NCBI GenBank assembly: GCA_020638555.1
Contig: JACKII010000004.1
Location: forward strand, 1-64,000
Reading direction: 5' to 3'
Origin: Alphaproteobacteria bacterium
GTDB lineage: Bacteria; Pseudomonadota; Alphaproteobacteria; Bin95
Length of the DNA stretch: 64,000 nucleotides
The translations under genes were made by a program, and so were the position numbers. This document shows positions 8,611 through 17,495 of the stretch, piece after piece; within the stretch, counting starts at the first letter, position 1; each line of letters starts with the position of its first letter. Under the pieces are notes generated by a model, which saw only the letters and a program-made list of their open reading frames with translations, was not told the origin of the DNA and made no database searches.

Positions 8611-9840
8611 TCACGCCAGCGCCGGCCTCGGTGCGCGTGGCTCCCGCGTGCGCCAGAGGATGGACAGGACAATCGCCATATTCATCACGTTCCAGGCGAT
8701 GCCGTTTACGAAGGCCAGCTGGTAGGAGCCGGTGAGGTCGTAGATCTCGCCGCTCATCCAGCCACCCAGCGCCATGCCGAAAATCGTGGCCGCGACGATG
8801 ATGCCGATGCGTGAGCCCGCCTCCCGCGCCGGCATGTATTCCCGCACGACGATGGCATAGCTGGGCACGATCCCACCCTGGCTGAGGCCGAACAGGGCCG
8901 AAATCGCATAGAGCGACATGAGCCCGTCGAACGGCAGGAAGAAAAACAGCGCCGCGCATTGCAGCACCGAGCCCATCAGCAGGGTTCGAATGCCGCCGAT
9001 ATAGTCGGCCAGGAAGCCGCTGAACAGGCGGCTCGCCACGCCGCCCGCGGACATCAGCGCCACCATCTCCGCCCCTACCGTCGCCCCGTAACCGAGATCG
9101 ACGCAGTAGGAGACGATGTGCACCTGCGGCATCGACATGGCGACGCAACAGCCAATGCCGGCCAGCGCCAACAGCCATTGCAAGGCCCGCGGCGAGAACG
9201 GTGTCTGCCGCAATGGCTCCGGCGGGGCCGGACGGCCGTCCGCCCCCAGGGCCGGCGGCAGCTTGCGGCGCAACAGCAGCGCCAGCGGGATCATGGTGGC
9301 GACGCAGAGAATGGCGATATACTCATAGGCCGTGCGCCAGCCGTCGGTGGCGACAATGCCCTGGATGAGCGTCGGCCAGACCACACCCGCCAGATAATTG
9401 CCGGACGCGGCAAAGGCGACGGCCAGTCCGCGGCGCTTGCGGAACCAGTGCGAGAGGTCGGCGATCAACGGGCCGAACCCTGCGCCGGTGCCGACGCCGA
9501 TCAGGGCGCCTTGCAGCACGGTGAGTTGCCAGATCGCCTCCACCTGGGCCGCCAGGCCGAAGCCGGCGCCCAATCCCAACGCCGCAATGATCACCGGCCA
9601 CGTGATCCCCAGGCGGTCGGCGAACCGGCCGATGATGATATTGCCGAGGCCGAAGCCGACCATGGTCGCGGCATAGGGCAGCGAGGCTCCGGCCCGGTCG
9701 ACGCCGAAATCCGCCTGGGCGGCCGGCAGCACGACCACGGCCACCCACATGCCGATGCTGCCGATGGTGCCGAGCAGCACGGTAACGGCCAGGCGAAACC
9801 AAGCATAAGGCCCGTCGATGGGCGAGGTGGCGGTGGACAT
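8611..9840 (-). CDS. MFS transporter
   Basis: A 409-residue carrier with twelve hydrophobic segments in two halves. GRFADRLG between helices 2 and 3 is the MFS A-like motif, and GFLADYIGG is its counterpart in the second half. The pattern resembles monocarboxylate/oxalate-type (OFA, MCT-like) members. It lies on the same strand as the MBL hydrolase, LLM and alpha/beta hydrolase genes and could import or export their substrate, but a 183-bp repeat separates it from them. A second copy of the repeat follows it, so the gene is bracketed by direct repeats. Confidence 0.85.
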   Translation of the reverse strand: MSTATSPIDGPYAWFRLAVTVLLGTIGSIGMWVAVVVLPAAQADFGVDRAGASLPYAATMVGFGLGNIIIGRFADRLGITWPVIIAALGLGAGFGLAAQVEAIWQLTVLQGALIGVGTGAGFGPLIADLSHWFRKRRGLAVAFAASGNYLAGVVWPTLIQGIVATDGWRTAYEYIAILCVATMIPLALLLRRKLPPALGADGRPAPPEPLRQTPFSPRALQWLLALAGIGCCVAMSMPQVHIVSYCVDLGYGATVGAEMVALMSAGGVASRLFSGFLADYIGGIRTLLMGSVLQCAALFFFLPFDGLMSLYAISALFGLSQGGIVPSYAIVVREYMPAREAGSRIGIIVAATIFGMALGGWMSGEIYDLTGSYQLAFVNGIAWNVMNMAIVLSILWRTREPRAPRPALA

Positions 9841-9920
9841 GGGCGTTTTTTCTTTTGAATCCGAAACGGCGGAACCCTTTACCAGAGGTTGAGGCTAAGC
9901 GCAGCAGACTTTCCGCAAAA

Positions 9921-10103
9921 CTAGAGCGGGTTCTTTTCCCACTGGCTCACCACCCCATCTTCCCTGTCCTCGCGGAAGCGGGGACCCATGCCTGAGAGAC
10001 CAGTACAGAGCCCGTGTCCTGTGAGAAGCTCTCAGGCATGGGCTCCCGCTTGCGCGGGAGATGGGGCGGGAGAGTGGGGCAACCGGTGCCAAAAGCGCCC
10101 TAG
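9921..10103. repeat. 183-bp CTAG-bounded palindromic element, copy 2
   Basis: Same length and orientation as copy 1, from CTAGAGCGGGTTC to AAAAGCGCCCTAG. The central inverted pair CCCATGCCTGAGAG / CTCTCAGGCATGGG and the CTCCCGC-TTGC-GCGGGAG hairpin are intact. The right CTAG contains the minus-strand TAG stop of the metallo-beta-lactamase-fold gene. Confidence 0.85.
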
Positions 10104-10993
10104 TCCTCTCCCCCGCCCCCGAACCAGGCCTCGACATCGAAGGCCACGTGGTCGCCGAAATGGATGACCCGCGTGGTGTCGCCGAGCGTATCGGGCGAAA
10201 GCGTGACCGCGGGGCCGTCCGGCTCCCAGACATCGGCCTGGGTCGCGACCCAGCTTCGGGCCGGTTGCAACGTGCTCTGCCGCTGCACCACGTTCCAGAT
10301 ATAGTAGTGGTGCGGAATGACGACCTTTGGCTGCAACCGGTCGATGACGCGTTCGGCGGCATCCCAACCCATGACATGCCGGGACTCGTCGATGGGCATC
10401 AGCAGCACGTCGATACGGCCGAGCGCCTGCCAGACCGATTCCGGCGGGTCCGGCCGGTTGTCGCCCCAGTGCAGGATGCGCAGGCCGCCTGTCTCTACCA
10501 GCACCAGGCAATGATCCCACGAGCGCGGATTGTTCGGCGGGCGCACGTCGATGCCGTGCAGGTCCAGCATCAGCTTGCCGGCATCGTAGGGCGCCTGGCT
10601 GAAATCGATGGCGTGTTTGTCGGCAATGCCGGTGACGCGCACATCGCCGAACCGAAACTCGCCGATGGGTCGGTCGAGCAGCGTGCTGGCATCCAGGCGA
10701 TGCAGCGCGTCATGATCGAAATGGGCGTGAGTGGAGACGCCGATATCGACCGCGGTCAGCGGGAAGTCGTGAAAATACCAGTCCCATTGGCGCGCCGGAT
10801 GATTGCGCCAGGGATCGAGCATCAGTGTCAGGCCGGAGGGCGCCGTGACGCGAAACGCCGACGAGCCGAAAAAGGCGAGTTCCACATTTCCCGCCTCCTC
10901 CGGCGGCGGCAGGTCCCGCGCCTGAAACGCCAGCATCCGGTTGTGGTTGGTGCGGCGCTTCCAGGCGCTGAGACCGGAGTCGGTGTCGGCCAC
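10100..10993 (-). CDS. MBL-fold metal-dependent hydrolase (UlaG-like)
   Basis: A 297-residue metallo-beta-lactamase-fold protein. The metal motif STHAHFDHDAL (HxHxDH) is near residue 90, later histidines occur at ILHWGDN and VIPHHYY, and the order matches UlaG/UPF0173-type hydrolases. Cytosolic, with no signal peptide. It starts 9 bp after the end of the LLM gene, so translation is probably coupled. Together with the LLM oxidoreductase and the alpha/beta hydrolase it looks like a degradation module in which a ring or ester is opened after oxygenation; this is inference. The stop codon lies in the CTAG end of the repeat. Confidence 0.8.
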   Translation of the reverse strand: MADTDSGLSAWKRRTNHNRMLAFQARDLPPPEEAGNVELAFFGSSAFRVTAPSGLTLMLDPWRNHPARQWDWYFHDFPLTAVDIGVSTHAHFDHDALHRLDASTLLDRPIGEFRFGDVRVTGIADKHAIDFSQAPYDAGKLMLDLHGIDVRPPNNPRSWDHCLVLVETGGLRILHWGDNRPDPPESVWQALGRIDVLLMPIDESRHVMGWDAAERVIDRLQPKVVIPHHYYIWNVVQRQSTLQPARSWVATQADVWEPDGPAVTLSPDTLGDTTRVIHFGDHVAFDVEAWFGGGGED

Positions 10994-11002
10994 CGGTCTC
11001 CC

Positions 11003-12214
11003 CTATTCCGCCGCGATGGTCAGCGGCGGGGCGGTGGAGGCGGGGTGGCCGGCGGTAAGGTCCTGCAGGCGCGGGAACACCTCCTTGGCGAACAGGCGGA
11101 TGTTGTCGCAGGTGTCTGCGTGGTTCAGCGTGCCGCCCTGGCCGAAGAACAGCAGATTGCCGAAGCCGCCGCACCAGTCGTAGAAGCTCTTGATCTGGTC
11201 GAACACCTCGTCCGGCGTCCCGGCGAAGACGGTGTCGGCGGCCATGAAGTCGTCGACCGTTGCGGTCAGGTGATCGACCGGCTTGCCGTCGCGGGTGCGC
11301 ACGAACGCCATTTTGTCCGGGTGCTTCATCGCAAACACGTTGGCGCCGATGGTGTTGTAGCCGGGCGGGTTGCGGAAGGGCTCGTAGACCACCGGCGAGG
11401 TGCGGACATAGCCCGCGATCTCGTCCGCCCGGCGCCGGCCTTCCGCGCTGGTATTGCCGACGCCGATGACGGCGGCATAGGCCAGCCGATCCGGCCCGGC
11501 CTCCCAGCCGAGGTCGCGGGCGCGGTCGCGATAGGCCTGGAACATGGGCTTGGCGACGGCGCCGGAGAGCAGCGTCGCCACCACATGCCCCCGCTCCGCC
11601 GCGGCCCGGCCGGTGCTTTCGGAGAGGCCGGTCATCCAGACCGGCGGCGTCGGCTGCTGCAACGGCCGCGGCCAGATGTTGACGTGGCGGTACTGATAAT
11701 ACTCGCCCTCCCAGTTGAACGGGCCGTCGGTGGTGGCCAGCGCCTTCAGGATCAGGTCGTGCGCCTCCCAATAGCGGTCCATCAGCCGGGCCGGCTGCGA
11801 GTTGGCGGGCGCGATCTCGTAGGGCGCGCCCTTGACCAACCCCATTTCCAGCCGGCCGCCGGAGAGCACGTCGAGCCAGGCCATTTCCTCGGCAACGCGC
11901 ACCGGGTCGGGCCGGTTGGCGATGGGGGAGCCCAGCGAGAGCAAGCGACAGCGCTGGGTCTCGCGCGCGATTACCGCCAGGGCCATGGGCGCGGAGACGG
12001 TGAGGCAGGTGGCGGTCGAGTGGTGCTCGTTCACCATGATGTCGATGCCGACCTCGTCGCAGAGCCGGAACTCGTCCAGATAGCGGTTCAGCATGCGGTG
12101 GCCGGTTTCGGGATCGAAATTCCTGTTGGCGAAGTTGACCCGCATGGAGCCGTGCGCCATCGCCTTGTCCCAGGCGGGGTCATAGGCCATTTCGGAGAAG
12201 TAGAAGACGCGCAT
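11003..12214 (-). CDS. LLM class flavin-dependent oxidoreductase
   Basis: A 403-residue luciferase-like monooxygenase. Features in order: MRVFYFSEMAYDP, GIDIMVNEHHSTATCL (the NEHH motif of this branch), LSGGRLEMGLVKGAP, PPVWMTGLSES and GQGGTLNHADT near the end. The NEHH branch includes many FMN-dependent and some F420-dependent enzymes, so the cofactor is open. The start is fixed by AAAGGAG 9 nt before the ATG; upstream frame extension is noise from the hydrolase gene. It is the middle gene of hydrolase-LLM-MBL, probably one operon. Confidence 0.87.
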   Translation of the reverse strand: MRVFYFSEMAYDPAWDKAMAHGSMRVNFANRNFDPETGHRMLNRYLDEFRLCDEVGIDIMVNEHHSTATCLTVSAPMALAVIARETQRCRLLSLGSPIANRPDPVRVAEEMAWLDVLSGGRLEMGLVKGAPYEIAPANSQPARLMDRYWEAHDLILKALATTDGPFNWEGEYYQYRHVNIWPRPLQQPTPPVWMTGLSESTGRAAAERGHVVATLLSGAVAKPMFQAYRDRARDLGWEAGPDRLAYAAVIGVGNTSAEGRRRADEIAGYVRTSPVVYEPFRNPPGYNTIGANVFAMKHPDKMAFVRTRDGKPVDHLTATVDDFMAADTVFAGTPDEVFDQIKSFYDWCGGFGNLLFFGQGGTLNHADTCDNIRLFAKEVFPRLQDLTAGHPASTAPPLTIAAE

Positions 12215-12260
12215 CGGACAGGGCTCCTTTCGCGTGGATATTCCGTGTTTTCGGCAGGGC

Positions 12261-13031
12261 TCAGGGCTTGGCGAAGGCGGCGATGCGGGCCGCGAACGCC
12301 TCCGGCTGTTCCCATTGCGGGTAGTGGCCGGCGTCGGCAATCGCCTCCAGCCGAGGGTTCGGCAGCCGGTCGGCCCAGTTCTGCAGGTAAGCCTGGCCGA
12401 CAACGCCGTCCCGCTCGCCGCGCAGCAACAGGGTCGGCGTGGCGATGCGGTGCAGCCAGTTCTTCAGGCGCGGGTTGTGCATGTAGGGCTTCCAGCCGAA
12501 CAGGGCCAACGCCTCCCTGCCCTGGGCGATCTGCGCCAGTTCGGCCTCCGGCTTGGCGGTGAGGTCGACGGCGCCGCGGGCCGGATCGGCCCAGGCGGCG
12601 GCCATGGCCTTGGCATGGTCCATGGCGTGCGTGTCGGCGATCTCGCGCGTCGTGCGGCCGCCGAACTTGCAGCCGAAGGGGGAGGCCAGCACCGCGGCGC
12701 CGAAGCGGGAGGCGTCGCGCACCAGCACCTCCGCCGCCACCCAGCCGCCGAAGGAATTGCCGACGATCACCGCGTCCCGCATCTCAAAGGCCGCGGCCAG
12801 ATCGAGATAGAGATAGGCGAGATCGTCGACGCCCGACATCCAGGCCGGCAGGGCGGAGCCGCCCCAGCCCGGATGGTTCGGTGCGATGACGCGATAATGC
12901 CGGGCCAGCGCGTCCAGCCAGGGCCTCTGGGGCTCAAGCCCTTCGCCACTGTGCAGGAACAGCAGCGGGCGCCCGCTGCCGCGCTCGACGACCCGCAGGT
13001 CGACACCGGCGATCGTGACGGATTCAGACAT
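12261..13031 (-). CDS. alpha/beta hydrolase
   Basis: A 256-residue alpha/beta-fold hydrolase. The nucleophile is in GNSFGGWVA, the oxyanion HSGEG follows strand 3, the acid is in LRGERDGVV and the histidine in AGHYPQWEQP. Hence a complete Ser-Asp-His triad, esterase or C-C hydrolase type. First gene of the probable hydrolase-LLM-MBL operon. It may hydrolyse the oxygenated product of the LLM enzyme; substrate unknown. Confidence 0.85.
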   Translation of the reverse strand: MSESVTIAGVDLRVVERGSGRPLLFLHSGEGLEPQRPWLDALARHYRVIAPNHPGWGGSALPAWMSGVDDLAYLYLDLAAAFEMRDAVIVGNSFGGWVAAEVLVRDASRFGAAVLASPFGCKFGGRTTREIADTHAMDHAKAMAAAWADPARGAVDLTAKPEAELAQIAQGREALALFGWKPYMHNPRLKNWLHRIATPTLLLRGERDGVVGQAYLQNWADRLPNPRLEAIADAGHYPQWEQPEAFAARIAAFAKP

Positions 13032-13134
13032 GAAGCTTCCAGACCGTTGCGCTGTTCGCGAGGGATATGAGACGAAAGCCTAATCACAAAACGCCGCAGG
13101 GCAAGACGGAAAGCGGAACCGCACGGCGGCGGTC

Positions 13135-13656
13135 TCAGGCCTCGCGATAGTCCGAAGCGACGATCTGCCGGCGGAAGGTGGCGTGCGAGGGATCGAAACT
13201 TTCCCATTCCAGCGCCTGCACCGCAAACTGGGCGCAGGTGGCCGGCGCGAACTGGTGCTGACCGATGTCCCGGGTTTGCCCGGACTGCTGGGCCAGCCAC
13301 GCCGCGAGCGCGCCGATGGTCGGATTGTGGCCCACAACCATCAGGTGCCGCGTCGTTTCCGCCCCGTTTTCCCGGATCAAGGCCAGCACCGCATCCGGGT
13401 CGGCGTGATAAAGCGCATCCAGGACCACGACCGGCCGGGATTCGCCGGCCCCGTTCAGGATCCTATGCGCCGTATCGACGGTGCGCACGGCGTCGGAACA
13501 CAGGATCTGGTCCGGCACCTGCTCCTCCCGGGCCAGAAACTTGCCCAGGGCAGCGGCATCGAGGCGACCGGTTTCGGTCAGAACCCGATGCCGGTCCGAA
13601 CTGCCGGCCGCGGTGGCGGCCGCTTCGGCGTGTCGTACCAAACTCAGACGCATCAT
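13135..13656 (-). CDS. sixA: SixA-like phosphohistidine phosphatase
   Basis: A 173-residue histidine-phosphatase-superfamily protein. The catalytic RHG variant is LVRHAEA at residues 6-12, followed by LTETGRLDA, and the second catalytic histidine is in MVVGHNPTIG. Short SixA-type enzymes remove phosphate from phosphohistidine on signalling or PTS-type proteins. Divergent from ppk1 across 132 bp, a pairing that suggests a link with phosphate metabolism but does not prove it. Two adjacent ATGs at the start; the outer one is used. Confidence 0.82.
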   Translation of the reverse strand: MMRLSLVRHAEAAATAAGSSDRHRVLTETGRLDAAALGKFLAREEQVPDQILCSDAVRTVDTAHRILNGAGESRPVVVLDALYHADPDAVLALIRENGAETTRHLMVVGHNPTIGALAAWLAQQSGQTRDIGQHQFAPATCAQFAVQALEWESFDPSHATFRRQIVASDYREA

Positions 13657-13788
13657 GACCGAACCCTCCGAGACGATTTTTGCAGCCGCAGAGTTCCAGT
13701 GTCATACGAAGCTGCTTATCTTAGGGCTTCTAGCGTGGCCGAAGCGATTGGCTACTGCAATATGGAAGATCGGAGCGGAGACGAAGCG

Positions 13789-15945
13789 ATGAACGATGTC
13801 GGCCAAGCCCCGGACGAACCGCCGATCAACCGCGCCATCGAATGGAATGACCGGTCGCGTTTCATCAACCGGGAACTGTCCTGGCTGGCGTTCAACGAGC
13901 GGGTGCTGGAGGAATCCTCGAACCCGCGTCATCCGCTGCTGGAGCGACTGCGCTTCCTTTCGATCTCGGCCAGCAATTTCGACGAATTCACCATGGTCCG
14001 CATCGCCGGCCTGAAAGGTCAGGTCGCGGCCGGCGTCGCGGTGGCCAGCGTCGACGGCATGTCGCCGAGGGAGCAACTGGCGGCCATCGGGGTCAAGGTC
14101 CGAGATCTGGCGGACAAGCAGCAGACCCTGTGGCGTTCGCTGCGGGAGGAATTGTCGGCGGAGGGAATCAGCCTGTTGTCGCCGGGGGATCTGGCCGCCC
14201 ACGAACGGGAATGGCTGCGCTCCTATTTCCTCGACCAGATTTTTCCGATGCTGACGCCGATGGCGATCGACCCGGCGCACCCGTTTCCCTTCATCCCCAA
14301 TTTCGGTTTCGGCCTGATCCTGGAACTGACGCGTGAAAGCGACATGCGCTCGATCACGGCGCTGGTGCCGATTCCGCAGCAACTGGACCGCTTCATCCTG
14401 CTGCCGGGATCGGACGAGCGCTATGTCACCATCGAAGCGGTGGTGTTGCTGTGCATGGGCGTGCTGTTTCCGCAATTCCGCGTCGATGCCCAGGGGACAT
14501 TCCGCGTGATCCGCGACAGCGAAATGGAGATCGACGAGGAGGCGGAGGATCTGGTCCGCCAGTTCGAATCGGCACTGCGCGAGCGCCGCCGCGGCCATGT
14601 GGTGCAGCTAACCGTCGATGCCGCCATGCCGCCGCACCTGCGGCACTATCTGGCGCAGGAAATGCACGTCGACGAAGCCGATGTGTTCGTGCTCGACGGG
14701 CTGGTGGGCGTGGTCGACACCAAGCAGATGATCAACCCCAAGCACAAACACCTGCTGTTCTCGCCGTTCGAGCCCCGCTTTCCGGAACGCATTCGCGACT
14801 ATGGCGGCGACTGTTTCGCTGCGATCCGCGCCAAGGACATTCTGGTTCACCACCCCTACGAGTCCTTCGACGTGGTGGTGCAGTTCCTGCGCCAGGCCGC
14901 GGCGGATCCGCAAGTCGTGGCGATCAAGCAAACGCTCTATCGCACCACCCAGAACTCTCCCATCGTCACCGCCCTGAAGGAGGCGGCGGAGAACGGCAAG
15001 TCGGTGACGGCGCTGGTCGAGTTGAAGGCGCGCTTCGACGAAGCCAACAACATCACGCTGGCGCGGGAGATGGAGCGGGTCGGCGTGCAGGTGGTGTTCG
15101 GCTTCATGACGTTGAAAACCCACGCCAAGCTGAGCCTGGTCGTGCGCCGGGAGGGCAACGAGTTGCGCTCCTATGCCCATTACGGCACTGGCAACTACCA
15201 CCCGATCACCGCCCGGATCTATACCGACCTGTCGTATTTCACCTCCGACCCGGTGCTGTGTCGGGACATGGCCCGCCTGTTCAACTTCATCACCGGCTAC
15301 GCCTCGCCGGACTCGCTGGAAAAGGTTGCGGTGTCGCCGGTGTCGCTGAACCGCAAACTGCTGCAACTGATCGGCGACGAGGCCGACCATGCGCGCGAGG
15401 GCCGGCCGGCCGCGATCTGGGCCAAGATGAATTCGCTGGTCGACCCGGATGTGATCGACGCGCTCTACCGCGCCAGCCAGGCGGGCGTGAAGATCGAACT
15501 GGTGGTGCGCGGCATTTGCTGCCTGCGACCGGGCGTTCCTGGCCTTTCCGACAATATCACGGTCAAAAGTATCGTTGGCCGGTTTCTGGAACATGCCCGC
15601 ATCGCCTGCTTCGGAGCGGGGTACGGCTTGCCTAGCCCCCAGGCCAAAGTGTTTATCTCCTCGGCAGACTGGATGCAGCGCAATCTGCACCGGCGAGTCG
15701 AAACCCTGGTTCCGATGGAAAATGCCACCGTGCACCGCCAAATCCTGGACCGCATCATGATCGCCAATCTCAACGATCGGGCTCAGAGCTGGTATCTCCG
15801 GTCCGATGGCAATTATGTCCGCGCCCAGGCCGGGCCGGATGCGTTTTCGGCCCACGAGTATTTCATGACCAATCCCAGCCTTTCCGGTCGGGGGCGGGCG
15901 CTGGAGCAATCCCCGCCGTCTCCCGACCTGGTGTTGCGGGCATAG
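13789..15945 (+). CDS. ppk1: polyphosphate kinase 1
   Basis: A 718-residue PPK1 that makes polyphosphate from ATP. RFINRELSWLAFNERVLEE starts the N-domain. The autophosphorylated histidine is His445 in KTHAKLSLVVRR, the second active-site histidine is about His602 in FLEHARI, and YGTGNYH and SADWMQRN are conserved. Length is standard. The start at 13789 follows GGAG; an upstream in-frame ATG 27 nt earlier lacks a site. ppx follows 50 bp downstream on the same strand, so ppk1-ppx is likely one unit. Confidence 0.95.
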   Translation: MNDVGQAPDEPPINRAIEWNDRSRFINRELSWLAFNERVLEESSNPRHPLLERLRFLSISASNFDEFTMVRIAGLKGQVAAGVAVASVDGMSPREQLAAIGVKVRDLADKQQTLWRSLREELSAEGISLLSPGDLAAHEREWLRSYFLDQIFPMLTPMAIDPAHPFPFIPNFGFGLILELTRESDMRSITALVPIPQQLDRFILLPGSDERYVTIEAVVLLCMGVLFPQFRVDAQGTFRVIRDSEMEIDEEAEDLVRQFESALRERRRGHVVQLTVDAAMPPHLRHYLAQEMHVDEADVFVLDGLVGVVDTKQMINPKHKHLLFSPFEPRFPERIRDYGGDCFAAIRAKDILVHHPYESFDVVVQFLRQAAADPQVVAIKQTLYRTTQNSPIVTALKEAAENGKSVTALVELKARFDEANNITLAREMERVGVQVVFGFMTLKTHAKLSLVVRREGNELRSYAHYGTGNYHPITARIYTDLSYFTSDPVLCRDMARLFNFITGYASPDSLEKVAVSPVSLNRKLLQLIGDEADHAREGRPAAIWAKMNSLVDPDVIDALYRASQAGVKIELVVRGICCLRPGVPGLSDNITVKSIVGRFLEHARIACFGAGYGLPSPQAKVFISSADWMQRNLHRRVETLVPMENATVHRQILDRIMIANLNDRAQSWYLRSDGNYVRAQAGPDAFSAHEYFMTNPSLSGRGRALEQSPPSPDLVLRA

Positions 15946-15995
15946 GGGGTCGTAGGGACAAGCCGGCACCGTTCTGCCGAAACGTGTGAGGTGTG

Positions 15996-17441
15996 ATGCG
16001 TCGAGCCGCCGTAATCGATATCGGCTCCAACTCTGTCCGTCTGGTGGTCTATGGCATCAAGGGCAGTTGTTTGATCTCGCTGTTTGACGAAAAAGCCATG
16101 TGCGGCCTGGGCCGGGGACTGTCGGAGTCCGGCACCCTGCACCCGGAAGGCCGCCGCCAGGCCATGTGCGAACTGCGCCGGTTCACCCGCGTCGCCGCAG
16201 ACGAGGAGCCGGAAGCGCTGTTCCTGTTTGCCACCTCCGCGGTGCGGGACGCCAGCGACGGCGAGGCATTCGTGGCGGACGTGACCGAAGACACCGGCCT
16301 TTCGGTCGAGGTGATTTCCGGCCTGGAGGAAGCGCGCCTTGCCGCCGAGGGGGTGGCGGGCGCCATTCCGGGCGCGACCGGTCTGGTCGGAGACCTGGGC
16401 GGCGGCAGCCTGGAACTGGTCCGCCTCGAAAACGGGCGGGTGCGCGAACAGGCTTCGTTGCCGATCGGCGCGCTGCGCCGCTCCGAAGCGGCCGACACCA
16501 AAGCCACCATGGACTGGATCGACCAGGCCCTTGCGACGGTGCCGTGGTTGCCGCTGTGCGGCGGGCAGCCGTTTTTTGTCGTGGGCGGCGCCTGGCGGGC
16601 GTTCGCGCGCGCCCACATGCAGCAGCAAAACTATCCGCTGGACGTCATCCATCACTATGAGATGACCGCCGACAGCGCCAAGTGGATCGCCGAACTGATG
16701 GCGAAGATGAGCAAGCCGTCGGCGGACCTGCTGGAGACAATCTCCAAACGGCGGCGGGCCATCATGCCCTATGCGGCCCAGGTGCTGGCGCGGGTGGTGA
16801 CGCAGGCGGAGCCATCCACCGTCATTGCCTCGTCGCATGGGCTGCGGGAAGGGTATATTCGCGACCGGGTTTCCATCGCCGAAGGCGATCCATTGCTGGA
16901 TTTTAGCCGCATTGCCGGGGCCGCGACCGCGCGAATTCCGCCGGAGGCCCAGGTGATCCGCGACTGGCTGCTGCCGGTGTTTCGTCACGACCCGCTGGCG
17001 CCGCCCCGCCTGATCGAAGCGGCCTGCTGGCTGGCGGACCTGGCCGGGCGCGAGCATCCCGACCGCCGGGCCTATCTGGGCTATTCCCGCGGCCTGAACC
17101 TGTCCTCGGTCGCCATCGACCACCGCGAGCGCGGCTTTCTCGGCACGGCGATGCGCTGCCGCTATGGCGGCGTGCCGCGGGATGGCGACCTGGAGGAAGC
17201 GCGGCAACTGACCTCGCCCGAGGCAATCGCAAGCGCTATCCGCCTGGGCGTCGTGTTGCGCATGGCGCAGGCGATCTCGCCGACCGGCAAGGGCCTTCGC
17301 GGCACCACGCTGGCACTGACGCCCGAGCATCTGCGGCTCGCCGGCCCTGCCGACCTGCTGTGCGGCGAGACGGTGCAGCGGCGGCTCGCGGCGGCGGCCG
17401 GCACCTTCGACCGCCAACCGCTGCGCGCGTTCACGTCCTGA
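15996..17441 (+). CDS. ppx: exopolyphosphatase (Ppx/GppA family)
   Basis: A 481-residue actin-fold phosphatase. AVIDIGSNSVRLVVY is phosphate loop 1; GLVGDLGGGSLELV is the second loop and SHGLREGYI a later family signature. It removes terminal phosphate from polyP, and some members hydrolyse pppGpp. A C-terminal helical/HD-like region follows about residue 310, as in long forms. GTG at 15993 or ATG at 15996; GAGG lies 5-8 nt upstream. Paired with ppk1, it gives balanced polyP synthesis and breakdown. Confidence 0.92.
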   Translation: MRRAAVIDIGSNSVRLVVYGIKGSCLISLFDEKAMCGLGRGLSESGTLHPEGRRQAMCELRRFTRVAADEEPEALFLFATSAVRDASDGEAFVADVTEDTGLSVEVISGLEEARLAAEGVAGAIPGATGLVGDLGGGSLELVRLENGRVREQASLPIGALRRSEAADTKATMDWIDQALATVPWLPLCGGQPFFVVGGAWRAFARAHMQQQNYPLDVIHHYEMTADSAKWIAELMAKMSKPSADLLETISKRRRAIMPYAAQVLARVVTQAEPSTVIASSHGLREGYIRDRVSIAEGDPLLDFSRIAGAATARIPPEAQVIRDWLLPVFRHDPLAPPRLIEAACWLADLAGREHPDRRAYLGYSRGLNLSSVAIDHRERGFLGTAMRCRYGGVPRDGDLEEARQLTSPEAIASAIRLGVVLRMAQAISPTGKGLRGTTLALTPEHLRLAGPADLLCGETVQRRLAAAAGTFDRQPLRAFTS

Positions 17442-17450
17442 CGCCGCGTA

Positions 17451-17480
17451 CGTCTCCGCCGCGCCCGTCTCCGCCGCGCC
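17451..17480. repeat. 15-bp tandem duplication between ppx and phaC
   Basis: CGTCTCCGCCGCGCC occurs twice in tandem in the 54-bp gap between the convergent ppx and phaC genes. No terminator hairpin is seen in that gap. Confidence 0.7.
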
Positions 17481-17495
17481 CCTCTCTGTCGGCCC

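Noticed and set aside
13690..13735. Pho box upstream of ppk1 (GTGTCATACGAAGCTGCTTAT)
   Set aside because: Only one half-site resembles CTGTCAT; the second half does not match.
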